From positions 2,620,525-2,684,524 of the forward strand of contig NZ_CP076562.1 in the NCBI RefSeq assembly GCF_022174665.1: DNA of 64,000 bases. Reading direction: 5' to 3'. Of this stretch, positions 51,700 to 60,211 are shown piece by piece. The DNA is from Eubacterium sp. MSJ-33. GTDB taxonomy: Bacteria > Bacillota > Clostridia > Lachnospirales > Lachnospiraceae. A program made the translations under genes and the position numbers. Each line of letters begins with the position of its first letter. Position 1 is the stretch's first letter. The notes below the pieces were generated by a model. It saw only the letters and a list, made by a program, of their open reading frames with translations. It was not told where the DNA came from and did not search any database.

Positions 51700-52470
51700 A
51701 TGGGAACTATTCTAAGTTTATCGTCCCCGACCAATATCTTTGAATGGATGGCATTTCTTGCCAAGAAGTATTCGAACATGTTCCTGCAGGGAACATGGAT
51801 TACCTTGTATGTATCTGTAATTGGTACAATCGTAGGTTTCATACTTGGTTATATTGTGGGTATTGTCGGAGATATCAAAATTCATAAAGAAGATAATCCG
51901 ATTAAGAAGGGTATTATCAAATTTTTCAAATTTATTTGTTTCTTATATGTGGAGCTGTTCCGAGGAACACCAATGATCGTACAGGCGATGATCGTATATT
52001 TTGGTCTCCGCCAGGGTGGTGTGGATATTAACCCGATTATTGCAGGTATTCTCGTAACTGTTTTAAACACAGGTGCTTATATGTCAGAGACGGTGCGTGC
52101 AGGTATCAAATCTATTGATGTTGGACAGCGTGAAGGTGCTCTGGCAATGGGAATGTCACCGATGCAGGCGATGTTTTACATCATATTGCCGCAGGCATTC
52201 AAGAATATTATTCCGGAGATGGCGAATACATTTCTGACAAATTTGAAGATGACATCTGTGTTAAATGTAATCGGTATTCAGGAGCTTTTCATGCAGGCAA
52301 AGACGGTTGGTGGTACGTATTACAAGTATTTTGAATCGTATCTTGTAATTGCCCTGATCTATCTGGTGCTTTGTGTGGTATTTAACAGGTTGTTCTTATT
52401 TATTGAAAAGAAGATGGCAGGCAAAAAGGATTATGTGCTTGCTGTGGAATATATGGAAGATAAACAGTAG
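51700..52470 (+). CDS. Amino-acid ABC transporter permease
   Basis: A 256-residue HisM/GlnP-type permease. The ATG at 51700 follows CAGGAGGAAATCAT. It has about five membrane helices, FLQGTWITLYVSVIGTIVGFILGYIVG first. The coupling motif EAA reads QREGALAMGMSPMQAMFYIILPQAF, preceded by ELFRGTPMIVQAMIVYFGL and NTGAYMSETVRAGIKSID. It forms the channel with the ATPase 12 nt downstream. Confidence 0.94.
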   Translation: MGTILSLSSPTNIFEWMAFLAKKYSNMFLQGTWITLYVSVIGTIVGFILGYIVGIVGDIKIHKEDNPIKKGIIKFFKFICFLYVELFRGTPMIVQAMIVYFGLRQGGVDINPIIAGILVTVLNTGAYMSETVRAGIKSIDVGQREGALAMGMSPMQAMFYIILPQAFKNIIPEMANTFLTNLKMTSVLNVIGIQELFMQAKTVGGTYYKYFESYLVIALIYLVLCVVFNRLFLFIEKKMAGKKDYVLAVEYMEDKQ

Positions 52471-52482
52471 GAGGGTGAGCTT

Positions 52483-53229
52483 ATGGGTAACAAGGAAGAA
52501 AGTATTATAGAAGTAAAAGACTTAAGCAAATCCTTCGGTGATCATGAGGTTTTGCGAAAGATTGATTTTGAAGTGAAAAAAGGGGAAGTGATTTGTATCC
52601 TCGGTTCGTCCGGCTCCGGCAAATCCACATTGCTTCGATGTGTGAACAAGCTGGAGACGCAGACAAGCGGACAGGTGTTGTATCACGGTAAGGAAATCCG
52701 AAATGTCCAGAAGGAGATTAACGAGTTTCGTTCTAAAGTCGGTATGGTATTCCAGTCCTTCAACTTATTTAACAATATGACGGTGCTGGAAAACTGCATG
52801 GAGGGTGCAAGAAAGGTTCTGCATGTATCCAAGGAGGAAGCATTCGACCGCGCGATTAAGCATTTGAAAGCGGTTGGCATGGCACCGTATATCAATGCCA
52901 GACCGGAGCAGTTATCCGGTGGACAGAAGCAGCGTGTGGCGATTGCCAGAGGCCTCTGCATGAATCCGGAGGTGCTGCTGTTTGATGAGCCGACATCCGC
53001 ACTCGATCCGGAGATGGTCGGTGAAGTATTGAATGTTATGAAGGAGCTTGCAAGCTCCGGACTTACAATGCTGATCGTGACACATGAGATGGATTTCGCG
53101 AAGAATGTATCGTCCCGTGTGCTGTTCATGGATAAAGGCTATGTGGTGGAGGATGCACCACCAGAGGAGTTCTTCACGAATCCGAAGAACGATCGAAGCA
53201 GAGAGTTCTTAAGCAGATTTATAGCATAA
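52483..53229 (+). CDS. Amino-acid ABC transporter ATP-binding protein
   Basis: A 248-residue GlnQ/HisP-type ATPase. Walker [16 protein letters not shown] (about 39-53), Q-loop [20 protein letters not shown], signature [16 protein letters not shown], Walker [21 protein letters not shown], and H-loop [22 protein letters not shown] precedes the ATG. It completes the importer, and the cytidylate-kinase-like gene follows after 21 nt, perhaps in the same transcript. Confidence 0.96.
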   Translation: MGNKEESIIEVKDLSKSFGDHEVLRKIDFEVKKGEVICILGSSGSGKSTLLRCVNKLETQTSGQVLYHGKEIRNVQKEINEFRSKVGMVFQSFNLFNNMTVLENCMEGARKVLHVSKEEAFDRAIKHLKAVGMAPYINARPEQLSGGQKQRVAIARGLCMNPEVLLFDEPTSALDPEMVGEVLNVMKELASSGLTMLIVTHEMDFAKNVSSRVLFMDKGYVVEDAPPEEFFTNPKNDRSREFLSRFIA

Positions 53230-53250
53230 TAAGATTGTGAGGGAAAAAAT

Positions 53251-53883
53251 ATGGAAAATTATGTTGTTACTTTTGCAAGAGGCTTTGGTACCGGCGGAAA
53301 GGAAATTGCATCGAAGCTTGCGAAGGAGCTTGGCATCCATTGCTACGAAAACCGAATCCTGACACTGGCATCCCAGATGAGCGGACTCGATGAGAAGTTA
53401 TTTCAGGAGGTCAATGAGAAGGTACGTTCGAATGGCGGTTTCTCCAGCTTCTTGAAAGGTCTGCCGCGTGCGAAAAGCTATATCAGCCGGAATGAGAAAT
53501 TCGTGTCCGATGATAAGCTGTTTGAGTATCAGAAGCAGATCATCGAGAACTTGGCGGATACCGAATCGTGTGTCATCGTTGGAAAATGTGCAGATTATAT
53601 TCTGCGGGGAAGACCGAATATTGTAAGCATCTATATAGAAGCGCCGCGTGATTTCTGTGTGAAGAGGACGATGGAGCATATGGGCGTGACCGAGGATGTT
53701 GCGACGGCAACGATTGTGCATACGGATAAGTTCCGTGCGGATTATTATAAGTATTATACACATGGAAATTACTGGACGAATCCGGTCAACTACGATCTGA
53801 CGATCAACAGTGAGAAGGTCGGAATCGAGGACAGCGTGAAGCTAATCAAGGATTACATGAAGATCAAAGGAATGATAAAGTAA
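53251..53883 (+). CDS. Cytidylate-kinase-like P-loop protein
   Basis: A 210-residue protein of the cytidylate-kinase-like family common in Clostridia. It begins NYVVTFARGFGTGGKEIASKLAKELGIHCYENRIL, a variant of the kinase P-loop in which GFGTGGKEIA replaces a canonical GxxGxGKS/T. It contains CVIVGKCADYILRGRPNIVSIYIEAPRDFCVKRTMEH and a C-terminal NYDLTINSEKVGIEDSVKLI, typical of this family. The substrate is unproven. It lies between the amino-acid importer and the aminotransferase, all in one direction. Confidence 0.85.
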   Translation: MENYVVTFARGFGTGGKEIASKLAKELGIHCYENRILTLASQMSGLDEKLFQEVNEKVRSNGGFSSFLKGLPRAKSYISRNEKFVSDDKLFEYQKQIIENLADTESCVIVGKCADYILRGRPNIVSIYIEAPRDFCVKRTMEHMGVTEDVATATIVHTDKFRADYYKYYTHGNYWTNPVNYDLTINSEKVGIEDSVKLIKDYMKIKGMIK

Positions 53884-53917
53884 CGAAAACATTTTATATA
53901 TTTAGGAGGCGTTTATT

Positions 53918-55135
53918 ATGAAATTAAAGGATCTTGGATTAACAAAGCAGGACATCAAGGATAAGGTAAGCAAGTACATGATCGATACATACGAGCGTTT
54001 TGATTTCTTGGCAGAGACAGCCGAGGGCATGTACATGTACGATGAAAAAGGAACTCCATATCTGGATTTCTATGCAGGTATCGCGGTAAATAATGCAGGA
54101 AGCAGAAACCCGAAGGTTGTTGCAGCCGTCAAGGATCAGGTCGATGATATCATGCATACATTCAACTATCCGTACACGATTCCGCAGGCTCTGCTTGCTG
54201 AGAAGGTCTGTACAACCATCGGCATGGATAAGATTTTCTACCAGAACTCTGGTACAGAAGCAAATGAAGCCATGATCAAGATGGCAAGAAAATACGGTAT
54301 CGAGCATTACGGACCGAACCGTTACCATATCGTAACTGCGAAGATGGGCTTCCACGGTAGAACATTCGGTGCGATGTCTGCGACAGGTCAGCCGGGCAAT
54401 GGCTGCCAGGTAGGATTTGGACCGATGACATATGGTTTCTCTTACGCGCCATACAATGATCTGCAGGCATTTAAGGATGCTTGTACTGAGAATACAATCG
54501 CAATCATGATCGAGCCAATCCAGGGTGAAGGCGGCGTTAACCCTGCAACGTATGAATTTATGACAGGACTTCGTAAGTTCTGCGATGAGAATAACATGCT
54601 GCTCCTGATCGATGAGGTACAGACCGGATGGTGCAGAACCGGCCAGCCGATGTGTTATATGAATTATGGCATTAAGCCGGATATTGTCTCTATGGCGAAG
54701 GGTCTCGGTGGCGGTATGCCGATTGGCGCTATCTGTGCAACCGCTGAAGTTGCAACCGCATTTACACCGGGTTCCCACGGTACAACCTTTGGCGGACATC
54801 CGGTCAGCTGTGCAGCTGCTTATGCGGAAGTAAATGAGCTTCTTGACCGTGATCTTGCAGGTAATGCGAAGGAGGTTGGTGCGTACTTCATGGATAAGCT
54901 GAAGAATCTTCCTCATGTGAAGGAAGTCCGTGGTATGGGTCTGATGATCGGCGTTGAGTTTGATGATACGATTGATGCTGTCGATGTGAAGCACGGTGCT
55001 TTCGATAGAAAGCTTCTAATTACAGCGATTGGTGCGCATATCATTCGTATGGTTCCACCACTGATCGCAAGCAGAGAAGATTGTGACAAGGCATATGCAA
55101 TTTTGGAAGAGACAGTGAAGGCACTTTCAAAATAA
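53918..55135 (+). CDS. Class III (acetylornithine/ornithine-type) aminotransferase
   Basis: A 405-residue PLP-dependent enzyme. Motifs: YLDFYAGIAVNNAGSRNPKVV, FYQNSGTEANEAMIKMARKYG, MGFHGRTFGAMSATGQ, EPIQGEGGVNPAT, LLIDEVQTGWCRTGQ and the PLP lysine in IVSMAKGLGGGMPIGA, then GTTFGGHPVSCAAA. The length and motifs fit ArgD/RocD/GabT-type enzymes. The exact amino donor is not decidable from sequence alone, though the adjacent amino-acid importer suggests catabolism or arginine/lysine metabolism. TTTAGGAGGCG precedes the ATG. Confidence 0.92.
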   Translation: MKLKDLGLTKQDIKDKVSKYMIDTYERFDFLAETAEGMYMYDEKGTPYLDFYAGIAVNNAGSRNPKVVAAVKDQVDDIMHTFNYPYTIPQALLAEKVCTTIGMDKIFYQNSGTEANEAMIKMARKYGIEHYGPNRYHIVTAKMGFHGRTFGAMSATGQPGNGCQVGFGPMTYGFSYAPYNDLQAFKDACTENTIAIMIEPIQGEGGVNPATYEFMTGLRKFCDENNMLLLIDEVQTGWCRTGQPMCYMNYGIKPDIVSMAKGLGGGMPIGAICATAEVATAFTPGSHGTTFGGHPVSCAAAYAEVNELLDRDLAGNAKEVGAYFMDKLKNLPHVKEVRGMGLMIGVEFDDTIDAVDVKHGAFDRKLLITAIGAHIIRMVPPLIASREDCDKAYAILEETVKALSK

Positions 55136-55215
55136 AAAATATTTGTGAAGTATCGGTCCGGCTGCGGTAAATGCAACCGGACGGTATTTCGTCTTGGAAA
55201 GTAAGGTGAATTAGA

Positions 55216-56364
55216 TTGCAGGATTTTTGTTTTTCTGTGCCACAGGAGATTATCGTTGGCGCAGGTTCTATCAAGAAATTGGGTGAATGTGCAACTAAAC
55301 TTGGCGGTACACATGCCCTTATTATTTCCGGTCCTCATCTGAACAAGATGGGACTGGTGGATGTATGTAAGCAGTCTCTGGCAGATGTTGGAATCCCGGC
55401 GGATGCATTTACGGAGACCGAGGGAAACCCTTCAGTTGAGACAGTAGAAAAGGCAACGAAACTGTATCAAGAATGTGGTGCGGATTTTATTGTGGCTTTT
55501 GGCGGCGGATCTCCGATGGATGTGGCGAAAGCGGTTGGAGTCATCGCAAAATATGGCGGGAACATCACAGAATACGAAGGTGGCGGCAAGGTTCCGGGAC
55601 CAATCGTTCCGCAGATTGCGATTCCAACGACTGCGGGTACTGGTTCCGAGGTAACTGCATTTTCAATTATCACCGATCACAGCCGGAATTATAAGCTGAC
55701 AGTATTCAGTTATGAACTGATTCCGAAATATGCAATTTTGGATCCGGATCTGATTGCGACAGCACCTGTGTCTGTGGCAGCAGCATGCGGTATGGATGCA
55801 TTTATCCATGCGTGTGAATCGTATGTTTCGTCTGCGGCATCTCCGTTTTCTGAGGCAATGTCAGAAAAAGCGATGGAGTTGATCGGCCGTTCGATTCGGG
55901 CTTATGTGGCAAATCGCACGGATGTGGATGCGGCAAGTGATATGTTGGTTGGATCTTTGTTTGCGGGCATTGCAATGTCATGGGCAAGGCTCGGGAATGT
56001 GCATGCGATGAGCCATCCGGTCAGTGCGTTCTTTGATGTGCCGCACGGCGTGGCAAATGCGATTTTGCTTCCGATAATCCTTGATTACAACAAGCTTGCG
56101 GATAAAGGGAAATACAAGAAAATCTATGAATATGTAAGTGAGACACACAGAAGCGATGAGAACTTCACGCCGGATATGCTGGTGGATGCAATCAAAGCTT
56201 TAAATAACAGTCTTTCAATTCCTGCGAAACTTACAGAAGTAGGAGTCACGGAAGACAAGATAGATATCATGGCAGACGATGCCATGAAGAGCGGAAATAT
56301 CATGGTGAACCCACGCCGCTCTACGAAGAAGGATATTATAGCCCTTTACAAAAAGGCTATGTAA
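55216..56364 (+). CDS. Iron-containing alcohol dehydrogenase (TTG start)
   Basis: A 382-residue type III dehydrogenase. TTG 55216 with AAGGTG seven bases before it is chosen; no other start fits the conserved N-terminus QDFCFSVPQEIIVGAGSIKKLGE. NAD-binding motif FGGGSPMDVAKAVGVI, then PTTAGTGSEVTAFSIITD. The metal ligands are visible in GMDAFIHACESYVS (Asp and His) and HAMSHPVSAFFDVPHG (two His). It likely reduces an aldehyde or oxidises an alcohol such as butanol or propanediol derivatives; the substrate is unknown. It follows the aminotransferase by 80 nt. Confidence 0.93.
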   Translation: MQDFCFSVPQEIIVGAGSIKKLGECATKLGGTHALIISGPHLNKMGLVDVCKQSLADVGIPADAFTETEGNPSVETVEKATKLYQECGADFIVAFGGGSPMDVAKAVGVIAKYGGNITEYEGGGKVPGPIVPQIAIPTTAGTGSEVTAFSIITDHSRNYKLTVFSYELIPKYAILDPDLIATAPVSVAAACGMDAFIHACESYVSSAASPFSEAMSEKAMELIGRSIRAYVANRTDVDAASDMLVGSLFAGIAMSWARLGNVHAMSHPVSAFFDVPHGVANAILLPIILDYNKLADKGKYKKIYEYVSETHRSDENFTPDMLVDAIKALNNSLSIPAKLTEVGVTEDKIDIMADDAMKSGNIMVNPRRSTKKDIIALYKKAM

Positions 56365-56385
56365 TATCAAACCTGTCTACACGGG

Positions 56386-56415
56386 AAAAGGTTGTCGCGA
56401 AGCGGCAGCCTTTTT
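56386..56415 (+). terminator. Terminator after the alcohol dehydrogenase
   Basis: AAAAGGTTGTCGC (56386-56398) pairs with GCGGCAGCCTTTTT (56402-56415) around GAA. Confidence 0.9.
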
Positions 56416-56609
56416 CTATTGAAGGCGTCATTTGCAAAACAACCCGCAGAGATAGTGGTTTGATGGGAAATATACTATGCGTTGTATGGAATCTAAGAAT
56501 TTCTAAATGTTAAAATAAAAAAATAAATATAAAGCGGTGGTAGTTTTATAATAAAAATGTTAAAATGATAATAATTATGGACAAGAATGGAAATGAGGAC
56601 TTATAAATT

Positions 56610-57431
56610 ATGAAAAATCAGATAATAACGATTGGAAACCGTAACTTTGAGATTGGGAAACGCCCTTATGTGATGGGGATTTTGAATGTAACACCGGATT
56701 CCTTTTCAGACGGTGGAAGATACGGGAATCTGGATGCGGCTTTGAGACATACGGAAGAAATGATCAGGGATGGGGCAGATATTATTGATGTCGGAGGAGA
56801 ATCCACCCGGCCGGGACATGTGAAGATTTCGGTTGCGGAAGAAATCGAGCGTACCTGCTTTGTAATTGAGGCGATCAAGGAACGGTTTGAGATTCCGGTT
56901 TCGTTAGATACGTACAAATATCAGGTGGCTCAGGCGGGGATTCTGGCTGGTGCCGATCTGATCAATGATATATGGGGTTTCAAATGGGACGATGAGATGG
57001 CACCGCTCTGTGCAAAATACCAGGTTCCGGTCTGCCTGATGCACAACCGGAAGGAAGCGGTATACAAGGATTTTATTGCGGATGTGATTGCAGACATGAA
57101 GGAGTGCGTACAGATTGCGCACGCGTCAGGGCTTGCGGATGATAAGATCATCTTAGATCCGGGCATTGGATTTGCGAAGAATACCGAAGAGAACTTAAAG
57201 TTTATGAACCATCTGGAGGATCTGGTTGCGCTCGGATATCCGGTACTGCTTGGAACTTCAAGAAAATCCATGATTGGCAACACACTGAATCTGCCGGTTG
57301 ATGAGCGGGAAGAAGGTACGATGGCAACCTCCGTCTTAGGACTTGTGAAGGGATGCAGCTTCTTCCGGGTACATGACGTGAAGAAGAATGTACGTGCCCT
57401 GGCAATGACGGATGCGATGCTCAAGGCGTAA
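56610..57431 (+). CDS. folP: Dihydropteroate synthase
   Basis: A 273-residue TIM-barrel enzyme that joins 4-aminobenzoate to the pterin pyrophosphate. Motifs: PYVMGILNVTPDSFSDGGRYG, DIIDVGGESTRPGHVKIS, VSLDTYKYQVAQAGILAGADLINDIWGF, PVCLMHNR, DPGIGFAKNTEENLKFMN, GTSRKSMIG and the C-terminal FFRVHDVKKNVRALAMTDAM. This is the sulfonamide target. It is cotranscribed with folBK 82 nt downstream. Confidence 0.96.
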   Translation: MKNQIITIGNRNFEIGKRPYVMGILNVTPDSFSDGGRYGNLDAALRHTEEMIRDGADIIDVGGESTRPGHVKISVAEEIERTCFVIEAIKERFEIPVSLDTYKYQVAQAGILAGADLINDIWGFKWDDEMAPLCAKYQVPVCLMHNRKEAVYKDFIADVIADMKECVQIAHASGLADDKIILDPGIGFAKNTEENLKFMNHLEDLVALGYPVLLGTSRKSMIGNTLNLPVDEREEGTMATSVLGLVKGCSFFRVHDVKKNVRALAMTDAMLKA

Positions 57432-57513
57432 TGAAATGCTCTCGAAAGTGTAGAGACAAGGATGATGTCATGGCATTAATTGAGGATATAAGACAGAGAA
57501 GGACAGAAACTAT

Positions 57514-58338
57514 ATGGATAAAATATGGATTAAAGATTTAGAGATATTTGCATATCATGGTGTCCTTGCGGAAGAAAAAAAGAATGGACAGAAGTTTTTT
57601 GTTACCATATCAATGGATGTGGATCTGCATGCGGCAGGCATGACGGATAATCTGGATAAGACCGTGAATTATGCAGAGGTGTGTGAACTGATCGGGCGGA
57701 CGATGCAGGAGGAAAGCTATGATTTGATTGAGGCAGCAGCAGAGAATGTTGCGGATGCGATTTTGCTTGCATACTCACAGGTAAAAATGGTTCATGTGAT
57801 TTTGAGTAAGCCGAGTGCTCCAATTCCAATGGACTTTGATACTGTTTGCGTGGATATCACAAGAGGCAGACATACTGCGTATCTGGGTATCGGTTCCAAC
57901 CTCGGAGACAAGGAGGCATACCTTGACTATGCGGTCGATCAGCTGAACAAAGATGAGTATATTCAGGTGACAAAGGTTTCTTCCTATATAATAACAGAAC
58001 CATACGGCGATGTGGAACAGGATGATTTCTTAAATGGCTGTCTGGAGATTGAGACAATCTACTCACCGCAGGATCTGCTGGCTGTTGTCAATGACATTGA
58101 ACAGGGCGCCGGAAGAAAGCGGCTGATCCACTGGGGGCCAAGAACCTTAGATATTGATATCCTGCTCTACGATCGGGAGATGATCATGGAAGAGAACCTA
58201 AAGGTGCCGCATGTGGAGATGGCAAAGCGTGCGTTCGTGCTTGAACCACTTGCCGAAATCGCGCCATATGCCTACCATCCGGGCTACCACAAGACCATCA
58301 TCGAACTACTGGAAGCATTAAATCATAAGGAAGAATGA
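57514..58338 (+). CDS. folK: Dihydroneopterin aldolase fused to HPPK
   Basis: A 274-residue fusion of two folate enzymes. Residues 1-118 are FolB (KIWIKDLEIFAYHGVLAEEKKNGQKFFVTISM with the catalytic Tyr/His/Glu region, then TVNYAEVCELI and LIEAAAENVADAIL). Residues 120-274 are FolK (TAYLGIGSNLGDKEAYLDYAV, FLNGCLEIETIYSPQDLL, and GRKRLIHWGPRTLDIDILLYD). The two successive reactions make the pyrophosphorylated pterin used by the adjacent FolP. FolB-FolK fusions are common in Clostridia. folE is not in the window. Confidence 0.95.
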   Translation: MDKIWIKDLEIFAYHGVLAEEKKNGQKFFVTISMDVDLHAAGMTDNLDKTVNYAEVCELIGRTMQEESYDLIEAAAENVADAILLAYSQVKMVHVILSKPSAPIPMDFDTVCVDITRGRHTAYLGIGSNLGDKEAYLDYAVDQLNKDEYIQVTKVSSYIITEPYGDVEQDDFLNGCLEIETIYSPQDLLAVVNDIEQGAGRKRLIHWGPRTLDIDILLYDREMIMEENLKVPHVEMAKRAFVLEPLAEIAPYAYHPGYHKTIIELLEALNHKEE

Positions 58339-58415
58339 AATATTGAAAACTATTCAAGGGAGCGGCAGATGACATGCGTATGCCATTTGCATTGTAACCG
58401 GAAGTATATAAATGA

Positions 58416-58648
58416 GCAGATAATTATCCGATACAATCGATGTGTAGAAATCATGCGGGACACTGGTATTTATCCTAACGCAGACCATTGGAGCACATCA
58501 GCACTTAGCGAGTAACGCATTCATTCGCAGAATGATGTGTTAGGAGCTTAGTGTCTGCTATGTGCGGAAGTGAGCGAGAGCGCGTCTGCGTATGGATAAT
58601 AGCAGTGTTCTGCATGAGACATACAGGAAATGTCGGATAATTATCTGC
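58416..58648. repeat. Long hairpin element D (same branched core as 16736-16993)
   Basis: Arms: 58416-58431 with 58633-58648 (16 bp, perfect), TCATGCGGGACACTG 58451-58465 with CAGTGTTCTGCATGA 58603-58617 (two mismatches), and TATTTATCC/GGATAATAG. Core 58478-58591: ACGCAGAC with GTCTGCGT, GCACAT 58493-58498 with ATGTGC 58560-58565, an inner bulged stem CAG-CACT/AGTG-CTG and AACGCATTCATT with AATGATGTGTT. Core phrases GCAGACCATTGGAGCAC and GAGCGAGAGCGCGTCTGCG match element C almost base for base. It sits between folBK and ppx. Confidence 0.8.
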
Positions 58649-58672
58649 GGATGAAATAGGGAGGTAAAAACT

Positions 58673-60208
58673 ATGGCATACAAAATGTTTGCCGCCATCT
58701 ACGTGGGAAGCAGCGAGATATCCATGAAGATCTTTCAGGTAAATGGCAGAAAATCATTTCGACAGATCGACAGTGTCAGCCGTATACTGGAACTTGGGCG
58801 GGACACCTACCGCGATGGAAAACTGAGTCAGGAATCTATCCGGATGATCTGCGAAGAACTTAACGGCTTAAAGAATAAGATGGACGAATATAAAATCACG
58901 GAGTATCGGGCCTATGCAACGAGCGCTGTGCGTGAGGCGAAGAATATGGATCTGGTACTTGACGTGATTAAACATACAACAGGCATCCGTGTGCAGGTAC
59001 TGAGTAATTCCGAGCAGCGTTATATCAGCTTCAAGGGGCTGGTTGCAAAATACGAGGATTTTCATCAGGTTGTAAGCAAGAACACTGCATTTGTGGATGT
59101 CGGTGCCGGAAGCGTGCAGATTTCTCTGTTTGACAAGAATAATCTGGTTGTGACAGAGAATATCCAGATCGGTGCCGTGCGTGTCCGTGATTATCTGGCA
59201 CTCATCGGACACAAATCCGGTCGGCTCGATGAGATTATGGCAGATTATGTGGATAACGATATCGTATCGTTCCGGAATATCTATCTGAAGGATAAAGAGA
59301 TTAAGAATATTATTGCGGTCGGGGAGGTCGTAAGCTCCCTGAAGAAGATCGTGCCGGAGCTTTCTATCAAGGATGTGATCACGCGGGCGCAGTTCGATGC
59401 GATGTACCAGCGTGTGATCAGTATGCCGGCACAGGAGCTTGCGGAGAAATATGGCATTCCGTACGAACGTGCAACATTGATGCTGCCGAACATTACGATC
59501 TACCAGTCTTTCCTGAACAACTGTAAGGCGGAGGAAATGTATGTGCCGGATGTGGATTTCTGTGAGTGCATCGTGGCAAATTACATGGATGAAGGGAGCC
59601 GGGTCGTATTCAACCATAACTTTGAAGAGGATATCGTGGCAACGGCGAATAATATTGCAAAACGGTATCGCTGCAATTGGAATCATGTGAACCAGACTGC
59701 ATATTTTGCACTGAAAATATTTGATGTGATCCGAAAACCGTTTGGCCTCGATAAGATGCAGCGGCTTCAGCTTCAGATCGCATCGATTCTGCATGAGTGT
59801 GGGAATTTCATCAATCTGCATGACGGAGCAAAGAACTCATATTATATAGTAGCAAACACTGAGATACTCGGACTCTCGCACAAGGAACGTATGGAGGTCG
59901 CAAACGTGGTGCGGTATAACCCTCTGTATCTTCCGTCCAAGGATAAGATATCGGCAGAGCTCGATGGATGTGATTATATCGTGATAGCAAAGCTGGCAGC
60001 AATCCTTCGAATTGCAAATATCCTTGACAAGAGCCACATGCAGAAGATTGAGGATATTTCGGTGACATTGAAGGAAGATAAGCTGATTATTCTGGCAAAG
60101 ACATACGAAGATATCTCGTTGGAGGCAGGGCTTTTTGAGGCACGTGCGGATTTCTTCGAGCAGATCTATGGTATCAGACCGGTACTTCGGGTGAAAAGGA
60201 GTGTGTAA
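58673..60208 (+). CDS. ppx: Ppx/GppA-type exopolyphosphatase
   Basis: A 511-residue protein of the ASKHA fold: AAIYVGSSEISMKIFQV (phosphate loop 1), YRAYATSAVREAKNMDLVLDVI, EQRYISFKGLVA, TAFVDVGAGSVQISLFDKNNLV (second phosphate loop), IIAVGEVVSSL. The C-terminal third is HD-like (LQIASILHECGNFINLHDGAKNSYYIV, LSHKERMEVANVVRYNP). It degrades polyphosphate or pppGpp. It is followed by ppk three bases after its stop, so the pair balances polyphosphate. GGGAGGTAAAAACT precedes the ATG. Confidence 0.94.
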   Translation: MAYKMFAAIYVGSSEISMKIFQVNGRKSFRQIDSVSRILELGRDTYRDGKLSQESIRMICEELNGLKNKMDEYKITEYRAYATSAVREAKNMDLVLDVIKHTTGIRVQVLSNSEQRYISFKGLVAKYEDFHQVVSKNTAFVDVGAGSVQISLFDKNNLVVTENIQIGAVRVRDYLALIGHKSGRLDEIMADYVDNDIVSFRNIYLKDKEIKNIIAVGEVVSSLKKIVPELSIKDVITRAQFDAMYQRVISMPAQELAEKYGIPYERATLMLPNITIYQSFLNNCKAEEMYVPDVDFCECIVANYMDEGSRVVFNHNFEEDIVATANNIAKRYRCNWNHVNQTAYFALKIFDVIRKPFGLDKMQRLQLQIASILHECGNFINLHDGAKNSYYIVANTEILGLSHKERMEVANVVRYNPLYLPSKDKISAELDGCDYIVIAKLAAILRIANILDKSHMQKIEDISVTLKEDKLIILAKTYEDISLEAGLFEARADFFEQIYGIRPVLRVKRSV

Positions 60209-60211
60209 GAC

